DNA of 64,000 nucleotides from Clostridia bacterium. GTDB lineage: Bacteria; Bacillota; Clostridia; Christensenellales; Borkfalkiaceae. The notes under the pieces are model-generated. The model did no database searches. It was given only the letters and a program-made list of their open reading frames with translations, and was not told where the DNA came from. Location: the NCBI GenBank assembly GCA_021204825.1, contig JAJPYR010000095.1, positions 1 to 64,000 on the forward strand. The letters are read 5' to 3'. The position numbers and the translations under genes are program-made. Shown here one piece after another: positions 1-9,139 of this stretch (position 1 is its first letter; every line of letters starts with the position of its first letter).

Positions 1-256
1 GCGCATATCCTGCCGTCTGTCCCGCTGCCTGTTGCGCAGGCGCATATCCTGCCGCCTGTCCCGCAGCCGCAGCGGAAGACACCTGCTGCGCATTCTGAAT
101 ATTGGTCCCGCACACAGGGCAGAACCTTGCTGAAGGGGACAGAAGGCTCCCGCACCCGGGGCATCTTTTGACCGCCATATCCAGATTGGCGCCGCACACA
201 GCGCAGAATTTTGCATTGTCTGCGCTCTCACAGCCGCACTTGTAACATTTCTTCAT
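1..256 (-). CDS. Double zinc-ribbon protein, C-terminus cut by window edge
   Basis: The frame starts at the ATG complementary to 254-256, a few bases after a GAGG-type ribosome binding site, and stays open to the window edge, giving 85 visible codons. The first 50 or so residues hold four Cys-x2-Cys knuckles (CYKC, CAVC, CPGC, CPVC), which is the pattern of two stacked zinc ribbons. After these comes an Ala/Gln-rich, probably disordered stretch with a 13-residue repeat (GQAAGYAPAQQAA) encoded by a 39-bp direct repeat at 1-75. In Clostridia such N-terminal ribbons often precede a membrane or substrate-binding segment, but that part lies outside the window. The function is unknown. The gene is divergent from the methyltransferase gene to its right. 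Confidence 0.8.
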   Translation of the reverse strand, partial: MKKCYKCGCESADNAKFCAVCGANLDMAVKRCPGCGSLLSPSARFCPVCGTNIQNAQQVSSAAAAGQAAGYAPAQQAAGQTAGYA

Positions 257-575
257 ATACCCATCCTCACAGCGGATTTCATATCTGACCTATTAGACAC
301 TTTGTAATGTAGATTTTACCCTCCAAAGAGGCATGGTGTCAATAAGATGCACGCCATTCAGGCCTAATATGTCTTCAAAACAGCAGGATGTGCAATGACA
401 TTGCAAGCCCTTTCAAAGCCCCGTTTCCGGCCGGAACTGCTACACAGTAGCACTTTGAATGAACCTGTCCGGAAAACCGCAGAAACGGCAGAAATTACTG
501 AAATCGATTTTTATCCGGAGGGGTTGACTTCCCCTTCCGGCAGTGTACACTGTTTTAGTCTGAACAGCAGAGCAT
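257..575. other. Intergenic region between divergent genes
   Basis: This stretch of about 320 bases lies between the zinc-ribbon gene (leftward) and the methyltransferase gene (rightward). It must carry both promoters, but no convincing -35/-10 pair could be fixed. Open frames here have no recognisable product. Confidence 0.5.
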
Positions 576-2486
576 ATGCTCTGCAGAATCTCCAAAGGAC
601 AGGTGCAAAGCCATTCCATGCCAAAGCCCAGCACTACGGCAATGAGCTCGCTTACGGACAGCATAGCCGCCATACTCCAGCAAAGCAGGGGTTGTCTTGC
701 TGAGGATAATCCGGGATATGAGACAGATGACGCTGTTTCTCACCGGACAGTTTTGCTGTGCCTGCTGCACCTGTGCATACACTGCACCAAAGATACGGAT
801 GCCAGCCCTGCGCCCTCAGCTTTTGGGAGCCTTGTCCAAGGCATAGAGGACAACGGCTGGACAAACACTTTCATGCCTGTGGCCAAAGAGTATGCCGCCA
901 TGGATGTGTCCGGGTGCTATGATAAGGTCTTAAGCATCCGCGGGGTGAAGGAGTGGAGGTCACTGTGGCCATATGCTCTGGAGACCTTCGAGTACTCTCC
1001 GGAGCAGTTCCTGGGCTCATCATATGCCCGTGGGATTCACAGGATAGGCTTTGCCAAGAAAAGCCAGGGGATCTATTATACTCCGGAGGATGTCATATCC
1101 TTCATGACAGAGGAGTGTGAGAGGCATTTCACAGATGATATGCCCTGCAGGACATATCTGGACTGCAGCTGCGGGGCAGGCGCTTTCCTGCTGCATACAG
1201 CAGACCGTATTCTCCAAAGGCACGAGGGACCTCTGTCTGCGGATGACATTGCGGCTCTTGTTGAAAGGTCCATATGGGGCATAGACATAAGCCCGGCTGC
1301 CGTGCTGAACGCAAAATTCCTGTTCATGGCGTACGCATATGAAAAATGTCCTAAGATGGAAGGCGCACAGGCATTGTGGGACACACTTGAGAGCCATATC
1401 ATATGCGGGGATGCAGCAAAGCTCCCGGAGCTTATGGAGGAGCATCCCCGGATGCCGAAGAAGTTTGACTGCATAACTGGCAATCCGCCGTATGTCACCC
1501 TGGACGGGCATGACAACCTGTGCATACGCTTTGTGGAGAACATGATGGCCTTTTCCAGCGAGAGAAGCAGCTCTGCCCTGATACTGCCCCTGTCTGTAAC
1601 CTTCTCGCAGAGCAGGAGCTTCAGCAAGCTGCGCCAGGCTATTATGGATGACAAGAGTGCCACATGGCGCTTTGCATCCTTTGACAGAACTCCGGACTCA
1701 CTGTTCGGGGATCACGTCAAGACCAGGAACACCATTGTGTTCCGCACAACCCTGGAATCTCCCCGGCAGATTCTCTCCACAGGCATCATCCGCTGGACTG
1801 CAGAGAACAGGGATGAACTGTTCACGGACCTCAAATACGCAGATGTGCAGGATGTAATGGACAGAACCTGCATCCCAAAGCTGCAGAACGGCCTGGAGCT
1901 GGACGCATACAGGAAGCTTAAAAGGGGCGGGGAGCCTCTGGCATTCCTGCTGTGGCAGAAGGACGGAAGCGGAGAGCACTGTGTGGCAGTAAACGGCACT
2001 GCATACAACTGGATCTGCGCCTATGACCACCTGCCGCCCTCCGAAGACTTAAGCGGCAGACCGTACATCCCTTCATCCATGGCACTCTACACGCTGCCTT
2101 CACAGGAGGATGTGTACTTCTGCGTGGCCATGCTGAGCAACAGAATCACATACTGGTACTGGACAGCAACAGGGGATGAATTCCACGTAGGCTCCAGGCT
2201 GTATGACACCCTGTACCTTGGCAAGGGTTCGTTTTCCCGGGAGGCGTATCTCAGGATAGTGAGTCTCGGAAGGGAGTACTGCAGCAGCATCACCAAGTAC
2301 CCTACGTGCTCATACAACGCGGGCAAAAAGGTGGTGAATTATGATTACCGCCCGCTGCTTCCTGTGGTCCGGTCCATAGAAGCGGAGATAATCCGGGCAA
2401 AACAGATAGATCCTGCATTTCTGGATTACATAGCAGACTGGCATTACAGCCAGGTGTACTGCGGACGCAGCACAGTACGGCAGTGA
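576..2486 (+). CDS. Adenine-specific (N6) DNA methyltransferase, Eco57I/TaqI-like
   Basis: A 636-residue protein with the ordered motifs of class gamma N6-adenine methyltransferases. Motif X is GIYYTPEDVI near residue 165, the AdoMet-binding motif I is DCSCGAGAFLL starting at D196, and the catalytic motif IV is NPPY at residues 303-306. The remaining 300 or so residues would be the target-recognition part. I see no PD-(D/E)XK nuclease motif, so this looks like a solitary or split restriction-modification methylase rather than a fused type IIG enzyme. The start is uncertain: ATGs at 576, 618 and 642 are in frame and none has a strong ribosome binding site. Neighbours are the AAA-ATPase/nuclease gene downstream and a zinc-ribbon gene upstream, so the partner endonuclease, if there is one, is not adjacent. 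Confidence 0.85.
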   Translation: MLCRISKGQVQSHSMPKPSTTAMSSLTDSIAAILQQSRGCLAEDNPGYETDDAVSHRTVLLCLLHLCIHCTKDTDASPAPSAFGSLVQGIEDNGWTNTFMPVAKEYAAMDVSGCYDKVLSIRGVKEWRSLWPYALETFEYSPEQFLGSSYARGIHRIGFAKKSQGIYYTPEDVISFMTEECERHFTDDMPCRTYLDCSCGAGAFLLHTADRILQRHEGPLSADDIAALVERSIWGIDISPAAVLNAKFLFMAYAYEKCPKMEGAQALWDTLESHIICGDAAKLPELMEEHPRMPKKFDCITGNPPYVTLDGHDNLCIRFVENMMAFSSERSSSALILPLSVTFSQSRSFSKLRQAIMDDKSATWRFASFDRTPDSLFGDHVKTRNTIVFRTTLESPRQILSTGIIRWTAENRDELFTDLKYADVQDVMDRTCIPKLQNGLELDAYRKLKRGGEPLAFLLWQKDGSGEHCVAVNGTAYNWICAYDHLPPSEDLSGRPYIPSSMALYTLPSQEDVYFCVAMLSNRITYWYWTATGDEFHVGSRLYDTLYLGKGSFSREAYLRIVSLGREYCSSITKYPTCSYNAGKKVVNYDYRPLLPVVRSIEAEIIRAKQIDPAFLDYIADWHYSQVYCGRSTVRQ

Positions 2487-2502
2487 ATGGTTAGCCCCGC
2501 TG

Positions 2503-2528
2503 CAGAGCGGCATAAGTCCGCATAACCC
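2503..2528. repeat. 26-bp direct repeat, left copy
   Basis: The motif CAGAGCGGCATAAGTCCG followed by CATAACCC lies just after the methyltransferase stop. A second copy with two mismatches is at 4494-4519, just after the next gene, so the two bracket the AAA-ATPase/nuclease gene. Confidence 0.7.
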
Positions 2529-2627
2529 GTCTCTAAGGCCGCATCAAAGCGTGTCCGGGGTGAAGAACAGTAATTATAGTGTAAATGTCAAGCACTTTTT
2601 TACATGGTAGGGTAAGAAGTTTTTTAC

Positions 2628-4346
2628 ATGGCCAATGATATTATGAGTGATAACGCACGGAAAAGAATTGTTCCGGGAGCAATAACATTTGAGGAAGCAG
2701 CGGATTCATACTACGTGGATAAGACGCTGTTTATCCGGGATGTCATAGAAAGGGACTGGCAGGTGTCGGTTATAACGCGTCCCAGAAGGTTCGGCAAGAG
2801 CCTCAATATGGAGATGCTCAAGACCTTCTTTGAAAAGACTGTGGAGGACACATCCAGGTATTTCCGTGACAAGAAGATCTGGGCATGCGGTGAAGAATAT
2901 CGAACGGAGCAGGGTAAGTATCCTGTGATATACCTTAATTTAGCTGGTGTGGATGATGACAGTTGGGCTGAGTCATATGAAGATATTAAGGAATTGATTG
3001 CATCGGAATTTAACAGACACAAAGAGCTTTTAAGCAGCAAACTTCTAACTCAGACAGATATCGGCAGGTATAAAAAAATTGTAAACAAGAAGGCAAACAG
3101 GGCCGAATACCGTTCATCCCTGAACACGCTGTCCGATATGCTTTACAAACATTATGAGAAGATGCCAATCATTCTCATTGATGAGTATGATGTCCCGATT
3201 CAGTCCGGATATGACAAAGGGTATTATGATGTCCGGGACTTTATGAGCGGGTTCCTGCTGAAGGGGCTGAAATACAACCCTGATTTTAAGTTTGCGGTTT
3301 TGACAGGTGTGCTGCCTGTATCCGGCTCAAGCCTGTCCCGCAGCCTGAACAGCTTTGATTACTATACGGCTTTAAGCAGCCGTTATGCAGAACATTTCGG
3401 CTTCACAAGGGATGAAGTGCGTGATATGCTGGCATACTATAGTGCAGAGGACAAGTACAAGGAAGTCTGTGAGTGGTATGACGGATACATGTTTGGAGAC
3501 ACTGAAGTCTTTAACCCGTGGTCTGTGCTTAACTGCATAAGGGACGGGTTTGCCCCGGATGTATACTGGGCCAATACCGGCAATAACCTGGATCTGGGCA
3601 AACTGCTTGAGGATGTATCCCTTGAGGCTGCTGTGAAAATCTCAGATCTCAGGGACGGGGGCACGGTTACTGCCAGGATTGATGAGACTGTTGATTACTC
3701 AGAGCTTATGAAGGACAGTGAGAATGTCTTCACGCTGCTTCTCCATTACGGGTATCTCATAGCCACAGGAGAAAACACTGACTATCTGAGCATGTACAAT
3801 TGCGCCAGCACGGTGAAGACCACAGACCGGTATTATTATCTCAAAGTTCCCAATGAGGAAGTTGCCAGAGTGTTCAGGGAAGAGGTTTCCGGCCGGATGA
3901 TTGTATCAGAGAACGAATTCGATGAGATTTGGGAAATAATTGAACGGTTTGATGAACAGGAAATTGAAGACGGAATGCAGAAGTTCATTGAGGACAGCGT
4001 GACACACCGGGATGCCCCGTATGAGGCATTCTATTCCGGTTTCATAAGATGCATGTGCAAGTACAAGAAGAAAGAATACACTGTCATAGCAGAGGGAAAT
4101 TCCGGCAAAGGGATAGTGGATATTGCCATGAAGCCTAACAATCCAGGGAAGCCTGGCATTGTCATTGAGCTTGAACGTATAAGTGATGACAATCCGGATA
4201 AACTCAAGAAGGCGGCTTATGCCGGGCTTAAGCAGATTACAGACCAAAAGTATGACACTGTTCTGCGGGTCCAGGGAGTTACGGACATCGTTAAAATCGG
4301 AATGGCGTTCAGCGGAACTTCCGTAAAGGCAGCCATATCACGCTGA
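2628..4346 (+). CDS. AAA-ATPase-like protein with C-terminal PD-(D/E)XK nuclease-like domain
   Basis: The 572-residue length and domain order match the large clostridial/Bacteroidota family pairing an AAA-ATPase-like domain (Pfam AAA-ATPase_like) with a C-terminal PD-(D/E)XK nuclease-like domain (PDDEXK_9). An atypical P-loop (RPRRFGKSLNM) lies near residue 50 and a Walker B strand (IILIDEYDVPI) near residue 185. The C-terminal 80 residues contain GKGIVDIAM and then VIELER, as in the nuclease fold. The family is usually present in many copies per genome and its cellular role is not established. The ATG at 2628 has only a weak upstream GAAG. A 12-bp sequence (TTTTTTACATGG) is repeated at 2596 and 2620, the second copy containing the start codon. 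Direct 26-bp repeats flank the gene, suggesting a mobile cassette. Confidence 0.85.
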   Translation: MANDIMSDNARKRIVPGAITFEEAADSYYVDKTLFIRDVIERDWQVSVITRPRRFGKSLNMEMLKTFFEKTVEDTSRYFRDKKIWACGEEYRTEQGKYPVIYLNLAGVDDDSWAESYEDIKELIASEFNRHKELLSSKLLTQTDIGRYKKIVNKKANRAEYRSSLNTLSDMLYKHYEKMPIILIDEYDVPIQSGYDKGYYDVRDFMSGFLLKGLKYNPDFKFAVLTGVLPVSGSSLSRSLNSFDYYTALSSRYAEHFGFTRDEVRDMLAYYSAEDKYKEVCEWYDGYMFGDTEVFNPWSVLNCIRDGFAPDVYWANTGNNLDLGKLLEDVSLEAAVKISDLRDGGTVTARIDETVDYSELMKDSENVFTLLLHYGYLIATGENTDYLSMYNCASTVKTTDRYYYLKVPNEEVARVFREEVSGRMIVSENEFDEIWEIIERFDEQEIEDGMQKFIEDSVTHRDAPYEAFYSGFIRCMCKYKKKEYTVIAEGNSGKGIVDIAMKPNNPGKPGIVIELERISDDNPDKLKKAAYAGLKQITDQKYDTVLRVQGVTDIVKIGMAFSGTSVKAAISR

Positions 4347-4433
4347 GCTTCCTTTTCAGGAACGTCAACGCATGCATAACCCAGGTCCGTACCTTGCTGG
4401 CCGGACACACATCAATACAAGAGCATAACACAG

Positions 4434-4462
4434 CGCCGCAGCTGTAAAGCCGCGGCGTTTTC
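4434..4462 (+). terminator. Rho-independent terminator
   Basis: CGCCGC (4434-4439) pairs with GCGGCG (4452-4457) across a 12-base loop and is followed by TTTT. It sits about 90 bases after the AAA-ATPase/nuclease gene. Confidence 0.7.
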
Positions 4463-4493
4463 TGCATGCGGAAAAAACCTGCGGCAGGCCCTG

Positions 4494-4519
4494 CAGTGCG
4501 GCATAAGTCTGCATAACCC
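4494..4519. repeat. 26-bp direct repeat, right copy
   Basis: This matches the copy at 2503-2528 except at two positions. Together they bracket the gene at 2628-4346. The rest of 4347-4704 holds only the terminator above and the promoter region of the next gene. Confidence 0.7.
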
Positions 4520-4704
4520 TCATCCAAGTCTGTTTTAAAGCCCGCCTAAGGTCATATGGCATCCGCAGCAGTTGTACGGCATTTTGCGCTTAAGTGCCGT
4601 CTAATCCTTTACTTTTGCCCTTCAGGGGATTATAATTCATATGATATGGACCTGCACGTGAGGCAGGGCATGGAAACTCACGGAAGGGAAGGAGGCTCTA
4701 AGGC

Positions 4705-5025
4705 ATGGAGATATCATGGGCATGCTTCGGAATAGGCCTCGTTATCCTCGCTGTGGGAATAGTCATGTTCTTCGGAGGCCTGCATGTCTTCTTCCGCTCA
4801 TGGAAGAGGATGCCGGAGGCGGAGAAGCAGAAGATCCATATAAAGGCCCTGTGCCACAACTTAGGGGGTGTCATTGCCGTCTGCGGTGTCATTGTCCTGG
4901 TGGCGGCATTCTGGCCGTACTTTCTGGACAAGCTGTTCGTGTGGTTCATGGTGGCCTGGTTCGTTTGTGCGGCCATAGACCTCGTATGGATCTCCAGGAG
5001 CGGCAGGTATGAGGACAAAAAGTAA
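4705..5025 (+). CDS. Small integral membrane protein (DUF3784-like)
   Basis: A 106-residue protein preceded by an excellent AGGAGG site at about 4691. Three hydrophobic segments are visible: residues 4-28, 50-70 and 77-97. The loop between the first two is basic (SWKRMPEAEKQK), and the tail is short and charged (RSGRYEDKK). The size and segment layout resemble small membrane proteins of the DUF3784 type found in Firmicutes, but the match is by appearance only. No catalytic motif is present. It is followed by the mgtA leader, and no terminator was seen between them, so cotranscription is possible. Confidence 0.6.
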   Translation: MEISWACFGIGLVILAVGIVMFFGGLHVFFRSWKRMPEAEKQKIHIKALCHNLGGVIAVCGVIVLVAAFWPYFLDKLFVWFMVAWFVCAAIDLVWISRSGRYEDKK

Positions 5026-5251
5026 GCTCATATGGCGCATTGAACGCACATATGCGCAAGAAGACGGCCGGATGGCCGCCGGGGCTTTCTCCGGCTTGAA
5101 GGCCGGCGGAGGGATATGGAGCACAGGCATCCGGATTTTTAAAATACAGAATACAGCATTGTTTTTGCGGACGTAGCATATACTTGGGAATGCAAAAGCT
5201 TCGAAGCATTTGATACGGAAACATAACAGCCGGACCATGAAGGCCCAAAGC

Positions 5252-5291
5252 AAAGGAGAAGGACTGCCCAGGGCAGTTCATCTTCTCCTTT
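5252..5291 (+). promoter_or_regulatory. Strong hairpin in the mgtA leader
   Basis: AAAGGAGAAG (5252-5261) pairs perfectly with CTTCTCCTTT (5282-5291), with a second inverted repeat (ACTGC/GCAGT) nested inside. The hairpin ends about 17 bases before the AGGAGG of mgtA, so it could modulate translation or termination. The conserved M-box magnesium riboswitch sequence was not recognised in the 5026-5321 leader, which otherwise shows nothing clear. Confidence 0.5.
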
Positions 5292-5321
5292 GAAAAATCT
5301 CTGTGAAAGGAGGCTGGAAAG

Positions 5322-8102
5322 TTGAAGAAAAAGAAGCAAGGACGCAGCGCGAAGGAAGTCCAGGCCGAGAGGGAGAGACAGAACGCCTGGCTCAAAAAAG
5401 CGGCGTGCGAGGACGTCCAAAGTGTCTATAGTGAAATCGGCTCCAGGCCGGAAGGGCTTTCGGAAGATGAGATAGACGAAAGCCGTGAGAAGTGGGGGAC
5501 CAACAAGGTTACGGGCCACAAGAAGAAGTCCCTGGCCCGGAGGTTCTTCGGGTCGTTCGTGGACCCGTTCTCGCTCATTCTCCTTGTGCTGCTGATCGTT
5601 TCGCTGGTAACGGATGTCATAGTTCCCATATTCACCGGGGATGACATGGACTTCATCACCATAGTGATCATCGCCCTCATGGTCATAATCTCCGGCATAA
5701 TGAGATTCATACAGGAGTCCCGCTCCGGCAATGCCGCAGCGAGGCTCATGGCCCTGATAACCACAATGTGCACCGTGGACCGGAAGGGTTATGTCAAGCT
5801 GGACGTGCCCCTGGAGGACGTTGTGGTGGGAGATATAGTGCACCTTTCCAACGGGGACATGGTGCCTGCAGACCTTCGCATAATAGAGGCGAAGGATCTT
5901 TTCGTGTCCCAGTCTTCCATGACGGGCGAAAGCGAGCCCGTGGAAAAGCTCGCAGCCCCCACGGAAGGTGAGATGGAGAGCATAACGGACTATCCGTCCA
6001 TTGCCTTTATGGGCTCCAACGTAGTATCCGGGTCCGGCAAGGGAGTGGTTGTGGCCACAGGGGACAGGACAATGTTCGGCACCCTGTCCGCAGGCGTTAC
6101 GGACGAGCCTGTTGAGACCAGCTTCACCAAGGGAGTGAACGCCGTCTCCATGGTCCTTATAAGGTTCATGATCATAATGGTGCCAATTGTGTTCATCATA
6201 AACGGCGTGACCCGCGGCGTTGTCTATGACGGCGGCTCATCCGGCTGGATAAGCGCCCTCGTATACGCCCTCTCCATAGCCGTAGGGCTCACCCCTGAGA
6301 TGCTGCCCATGATAGTCACCACATGCCTTGCCAAGGGCGCCGTCTCCATGTCCAAGGAGAAGGTTGTGGTCAAGAACATGAACTCCATACAAAACTTCGG
6401 GGCAATGGACATCCTCTGCACGGACAAAACCGGGACGCTCACCCAGGACCGCGTGGTGCTGGAATACTACATGAACGTGAACGGCGAGGAAGACTCGCGT
6501 GTTCTTAGGCACGCGTACCTCAACAGCTACTTCCAGACCGGGTACAAGAACTTAATGGACCAGGCCATAATCCTCAGGACGGAGCAGCAGGAGATGCAGG
6601 ACAAGACCCTCACGGACCTGTCTGAGACATACACGAAGATAGACGAGATTCCCTTTGACTTTGTCCGGCGCCGGCTTACAACCGTTGTGCAGGACAAACA
6701 CGGCAAAATACAGATGGTTACCAAGGGCGCCGTGGAGGAGATGCTCTCCATATGCTCCTTCGCGGAAGTGGAGGGGCAGGTCACACCGCTTTCGGATGAC
6801 GTAAAGGCCCGCATACTTGAGACCGTGGATGAGCTGAGCTCCAGGGGCTTCAGAGTCCTTGTCCTTGCGCAGAAGTCGGACTTCGGCTACACCAAGTCCT
6901 TCGGGGATGAGGATGAGCATGACCTGGTGCTTCTCGGGTACCTTGCCTTCCTGGACCCTCCCAAGGAGACCACAGCGGATGCCATACAGGCCCTGCGCAG
7001 GCACGGCGTTACAACAAAGGTCTTAACCGGAGACAACGAGAAGGTTACGGCCACCATATGCGCGCAGGTCGGCATAAAGGTAAGGAACATGCTCCTGGGC
7101 CGTGACATAGAGCCCATGACGGATGCGGAGCTTGAGGAGCGTGTGGAGGACACGGACGTCTTCGCAAAGCTCACCCCGGACCAGAAGACCCGCGTGGTTA
7201 CAGCCCTCCGCAACAGAGGGCACGTGGTAGGCTTCATGGGAGACGGCATAAATGATGCCGCGGCAATGAAGGCGGCGGATGTAGGCATATCCGTGGATAC
7301 GGCCGTGGACATTGCCAAAGAGTCCGCAGACATAATCCTTCTTGAGAAGGACCTCATGGTCCTGGAAAAGGGCATCATAGAAGGGCGCAAGACATACGCC
7401 AACATGATAAAGTACATCAAGATGACGGTCTCCACAAACTTCGGCACCGTCTTCTCGGCAGTCGTGGCCTCAGCCCTTCTGCCCGGCTTCCAGCCCATGC
7501 TTGCGCAGCACCTTCTTATCCTTAACCTCGTATACGACTTCGGCTGCATAGCGATACCCTGGGACAACGTGGATGAAGAGTTCATCCGAAAGCCCCGCAC
7601 CTGGGACGCCTCGTCCGTCATGTCCTTTGCCGTGTGGATAGGGCCATCGAGCTGTTTCTTTGACTTCACCACATACGCCATAATGTACTTCGTCTTCTGC
7701 CCCATGCAGAACGGCGGCTATCTCTATTCCGAGATAACGGATGCCGTAGCGGCATCCCAGGGCACAACCGTGGAGGCCATGAAGGCCGCATACGAGGGCC
7801 TGTTCCAGGCCGGCTGGTTCCTTGAGTCCATATGGTCCCATGTGCTTGTAATCCACATGATCCGCACGGAGAAGATCCCGTTCGTGCAGTCCCACGCTTC
7901 CTGGCAGCTTACAACCTTCTCCATAATAGCCAGCGTGGTCCTCACCGTGATACCCTTCACGCCTCTTGGCACCAACTATCTCCATTTCGTTGCACCCACA
8001 GGCTGGTACTTCCTGTACCTTGTGCCCTGTGTCATTCTGTACCTGCTTCTCGCCCAGTGCATAAAAAGGGCCTATGTGCGCCATTACGGCGAGTTGCTAT
8101 GA
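5322..8102 (+). CDS. mgtA: Magnesium-importing P-type ATPase, MgtA/MgtB type
   Basis: A 926-residue type III P-type ATPase that would import Mg2+ across the cytoplasmic membrane. The actuator motif is TGES (201-204), the phosphorylated aspartate is D368 in DKTGTLT, and the hinge motif GDGIND begins at G640. The C-terminal transmembrane part contains LNLVYDFGCIAIPWDNVDEE and then IRKPRTWD, a signature of the MgtA subgroup rather than Ca2+ or K+ pumps. The N-terminus is highly basic (KKKKQGR), as in MgtA. The start is TTG at 5322, chosen because AGGAGG lies 8 bases upstream and no ATG fits. The structured leader suggests Mg2+-responsive control. The small membrane coiled-coil gene starts 24 bases after the stop. 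Confidence 0.93.
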   Translation: MKKKKQGRSAKEVQAERERQNAWLKKAACEDVQSVYSEIGSRPEGLSEDEIDESREKWGTNKVTGHKKKSLARRFFGSFVDPFSLILLVLLIVSLVTDVIVPIFTGDDMDFITIVIIALMVIISGIMRFIQESRSGNAAARLMALITTMCTVDRKGYVKLDVPLEDVVVGDIVHLSNGDMVPADLRIIEAKDLFVSQSSMTGESEPVEKLAAPTEGEMESITDYPSIAFMGSNVVSGSGKGVVVATGDRTMFGTLSAGVTDEPVETSFTKGVNAVSMVLIRFMIIMVPIVFIINGVTRGVVYDGGSSGWISALVYALSIAVGLTPEMLPMIVTTCLAKGAVSMSKEKVVVKNMNSIQNFGAMDILCTDKTGTLTQDRVVLEYYMNVNGEEDSRVLRHAYLNSYFQTGYKNLMDQAIILRTEQQEMQDKTLTDLSETYTKIDEIPFDFVRRRLTTVVQDKHGKIQMVTKGAVEEMLSICSFAEVEGQVTPLSDDVKARILETVDELSSRGFRVLVLAQKSDFGYTKSFGDEDEHDLVLLGYLAFLDPPKETTADAIQALRRHGVTTKVLTGDNEKVTATICAQVGIKVRNMLLGRDIEPMTDAELEERVEDTDVFAKLTPDQKTRVVTALRNRGHVVGFMGDGINDAAAMKAADVGISVDTAVDIAKESADIILLEKDLMVLEKGIIEGRKTYANMIKYIKMTVSTNFGTVFSAVVASALLPGFQPMLAQHLLILNLVYDFGCIAIPWDNVDEEFIRKPRTWDASSVMSFAVWIGPSSCFFDFTTYAIMYFVFCPMQNGGYLYSEITDAVAASQGTTVEAMKAAYEGLFQAGWFLESIWSHVLVIHMIRTEKIPFVQSHASWQLTTFSIIASVVLTVIPFTPLGTNYLHFVAPTGWYFLYLVPCVILYLLLAQCIKRAYVRHYGELL

Positions 8103-8126
8103 TGCAGGGGAAGGAGGCAGCAAGTC

Positions 8127-8573
8127 ATGTTATATTCACTTCTTTCCAACTTCTGGTATGAACTCTGGAACCCCTTCTATGAAAAAGTCTTCGGTTCCAT
8201 CCATTCCGGCTCCGGCTGGCTGAACTGGGGCTTCTGGATAGCCATGATAGTGACCGTAATCCTTGCGGTCATATACATCATAATCTGCTGGGCGCCCAAG
8301 CCCAAGATCCGTGATGACGCAGAGGACATAGTCCAGAAGCGCCGCATAAAGCGCAAGCGCACCAAGGCTGCGCAGCTTCGCAAGCGCGCCCAGGCCGCCC
8401 GCGACTACCTTTCCGAGCAGCCTGAAGACCTCACCGCCCAGCAGCAGAAGCAGGCCGTAGAGGCCGCCCTCCAGATGGAGCAGGAGGCCTCCGAAGCAGA
8501 GGCCGCCGCACAAGCCCTCGAAGAGCAGTTCGAGGAGGAAGAGGAGCAGGAGCACGGCCAGGACAGGGACTAA
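8127..8573 (+). CDS. Membrane-anchored coiled-coil protein in the mgtA operon
   Basis: A 148-residue protein preceded by GGAAGGAGG. Residues 1-30 form an amphipathic region, and residues 33-55 (WGFWIAMIVTVILAVIYIII) form one transmembrane helix. Next comes a very basic stretch (KRRIKRKRTKAAQLRKR), then a Glu/Ala/Gln-rich coiled coil ending in an acidic tail. It has no catalytic motif and I recognise no named family. The gap of 24 bases to mgtA and the absence of a terminator imply cotranscription. It might be an accessory or regulatory partner of the Mg2+ ATPase, comparable in position to MgtC or MgtR but not in sequence; that is inference only. Confidence 0.65.
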   Translation: MLYSLLSNFWYELWNPFYEKVFGSIHSGSGWLNWGFWIAMIVTVILAVIYIIICWAPKPKIRDDAEDIVQKRRIKRKRTKAAQLRKRAQAARDYLSEQPEDLTAQQQKQAVEAALQMEQEASEAEAAAQALEEQFEEEEEQEHGQDRD

Positions 8574-8764
8574 CCCGTCCCATCCATCCTGTCTGCCCGT
8601 CCCTCGTCAGCAGACCATCCACATACCCACAGACAACACAATACACGTACACCATATCCCGGCAAGCCTTAAGCGGCTCTGCCGGGATTCCTGTTGTCCA
8701 GACCACCCCGCACATCTGTCACGCATGCCGCAGACAGCCCCAAAAGGAGCCTCCGGGTTTGTCT

Positions 8765-8787
8765 CGCGCGCACGCGCGCGTGCGCGT
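8765..8787. repeat. Alternating purine-pyrimidine tract containing a 20-bp perfect palindrome
   Basis: Twenty-three bases alternate strictly between pyrimidine and purine, and 8767-8786 is a perfect palindrome (CGCGCACGCG and its complement). Such DNA can form Z-DNA or a cruciform. It lies in the 8574-9139 intergenic region between the mgtA operon and the toxin-antitoxin operon. No gene is supported there. Confidence 0.7.
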
Positions 8788-9064
8788 TACCAATAAAATA
8801 TATAGTATGTGTGTGCTTTATGTTCAGTTTGGGCTGTTCATGAACATATGTTCGTCATTTCACCCAATCCACAAAATCCTGCATTTACAGGGGTTCTTAA
8901 ACGGCTGTTTTGTGCATATATGTAGTAATTTCTTGTTTTCAATACCCCTTTGCATTCTCTCGCTGACCTTCTAAAATTCAAATTATAGCACACTCTTTTA
9001 CACCAGTGAAGACAGTATGACATGATTTCCTTTAAACTTTTTTTATTGATCTTTTTAAGGTTAC

Positions 9065-9101
9065 AATTATGGTTTGACAAATATATAAATTATGGTATAA
9101 T
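9065..9101 (+). promoter_or_regulatory. Toxin-antitoxin promoter with repeated operator
   Basis: TTGACA (9074-9079), a 16-base spacer and TATAAT (9096-9101). The sequence AATTATGGT occurs twice, at 9065 and 9088, 23 bp apart (about two helical turns), overlapping both promoter boxes. That is the layout expected for autorepression by the antitoxin. Confidence 0.7.
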
Positions 9102-9139
9102 TATGTCCATAAAGATTAAACAATACGGAGGCAATAGTT

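Noticed and set aside
5026-5321. M-box magnesium riboswitch before mgtA
   Set aside because: The conserved M-box core was not recognised; only a strong hairpin can be claimed.
8838-9080. Minus-strand frame of 80 codons upstream of the toxin-antitoxin operon
   Set aside because: Composition is not protein-like, it overlaps the antitoxin promoter, and it lacks a ribosome binding site.
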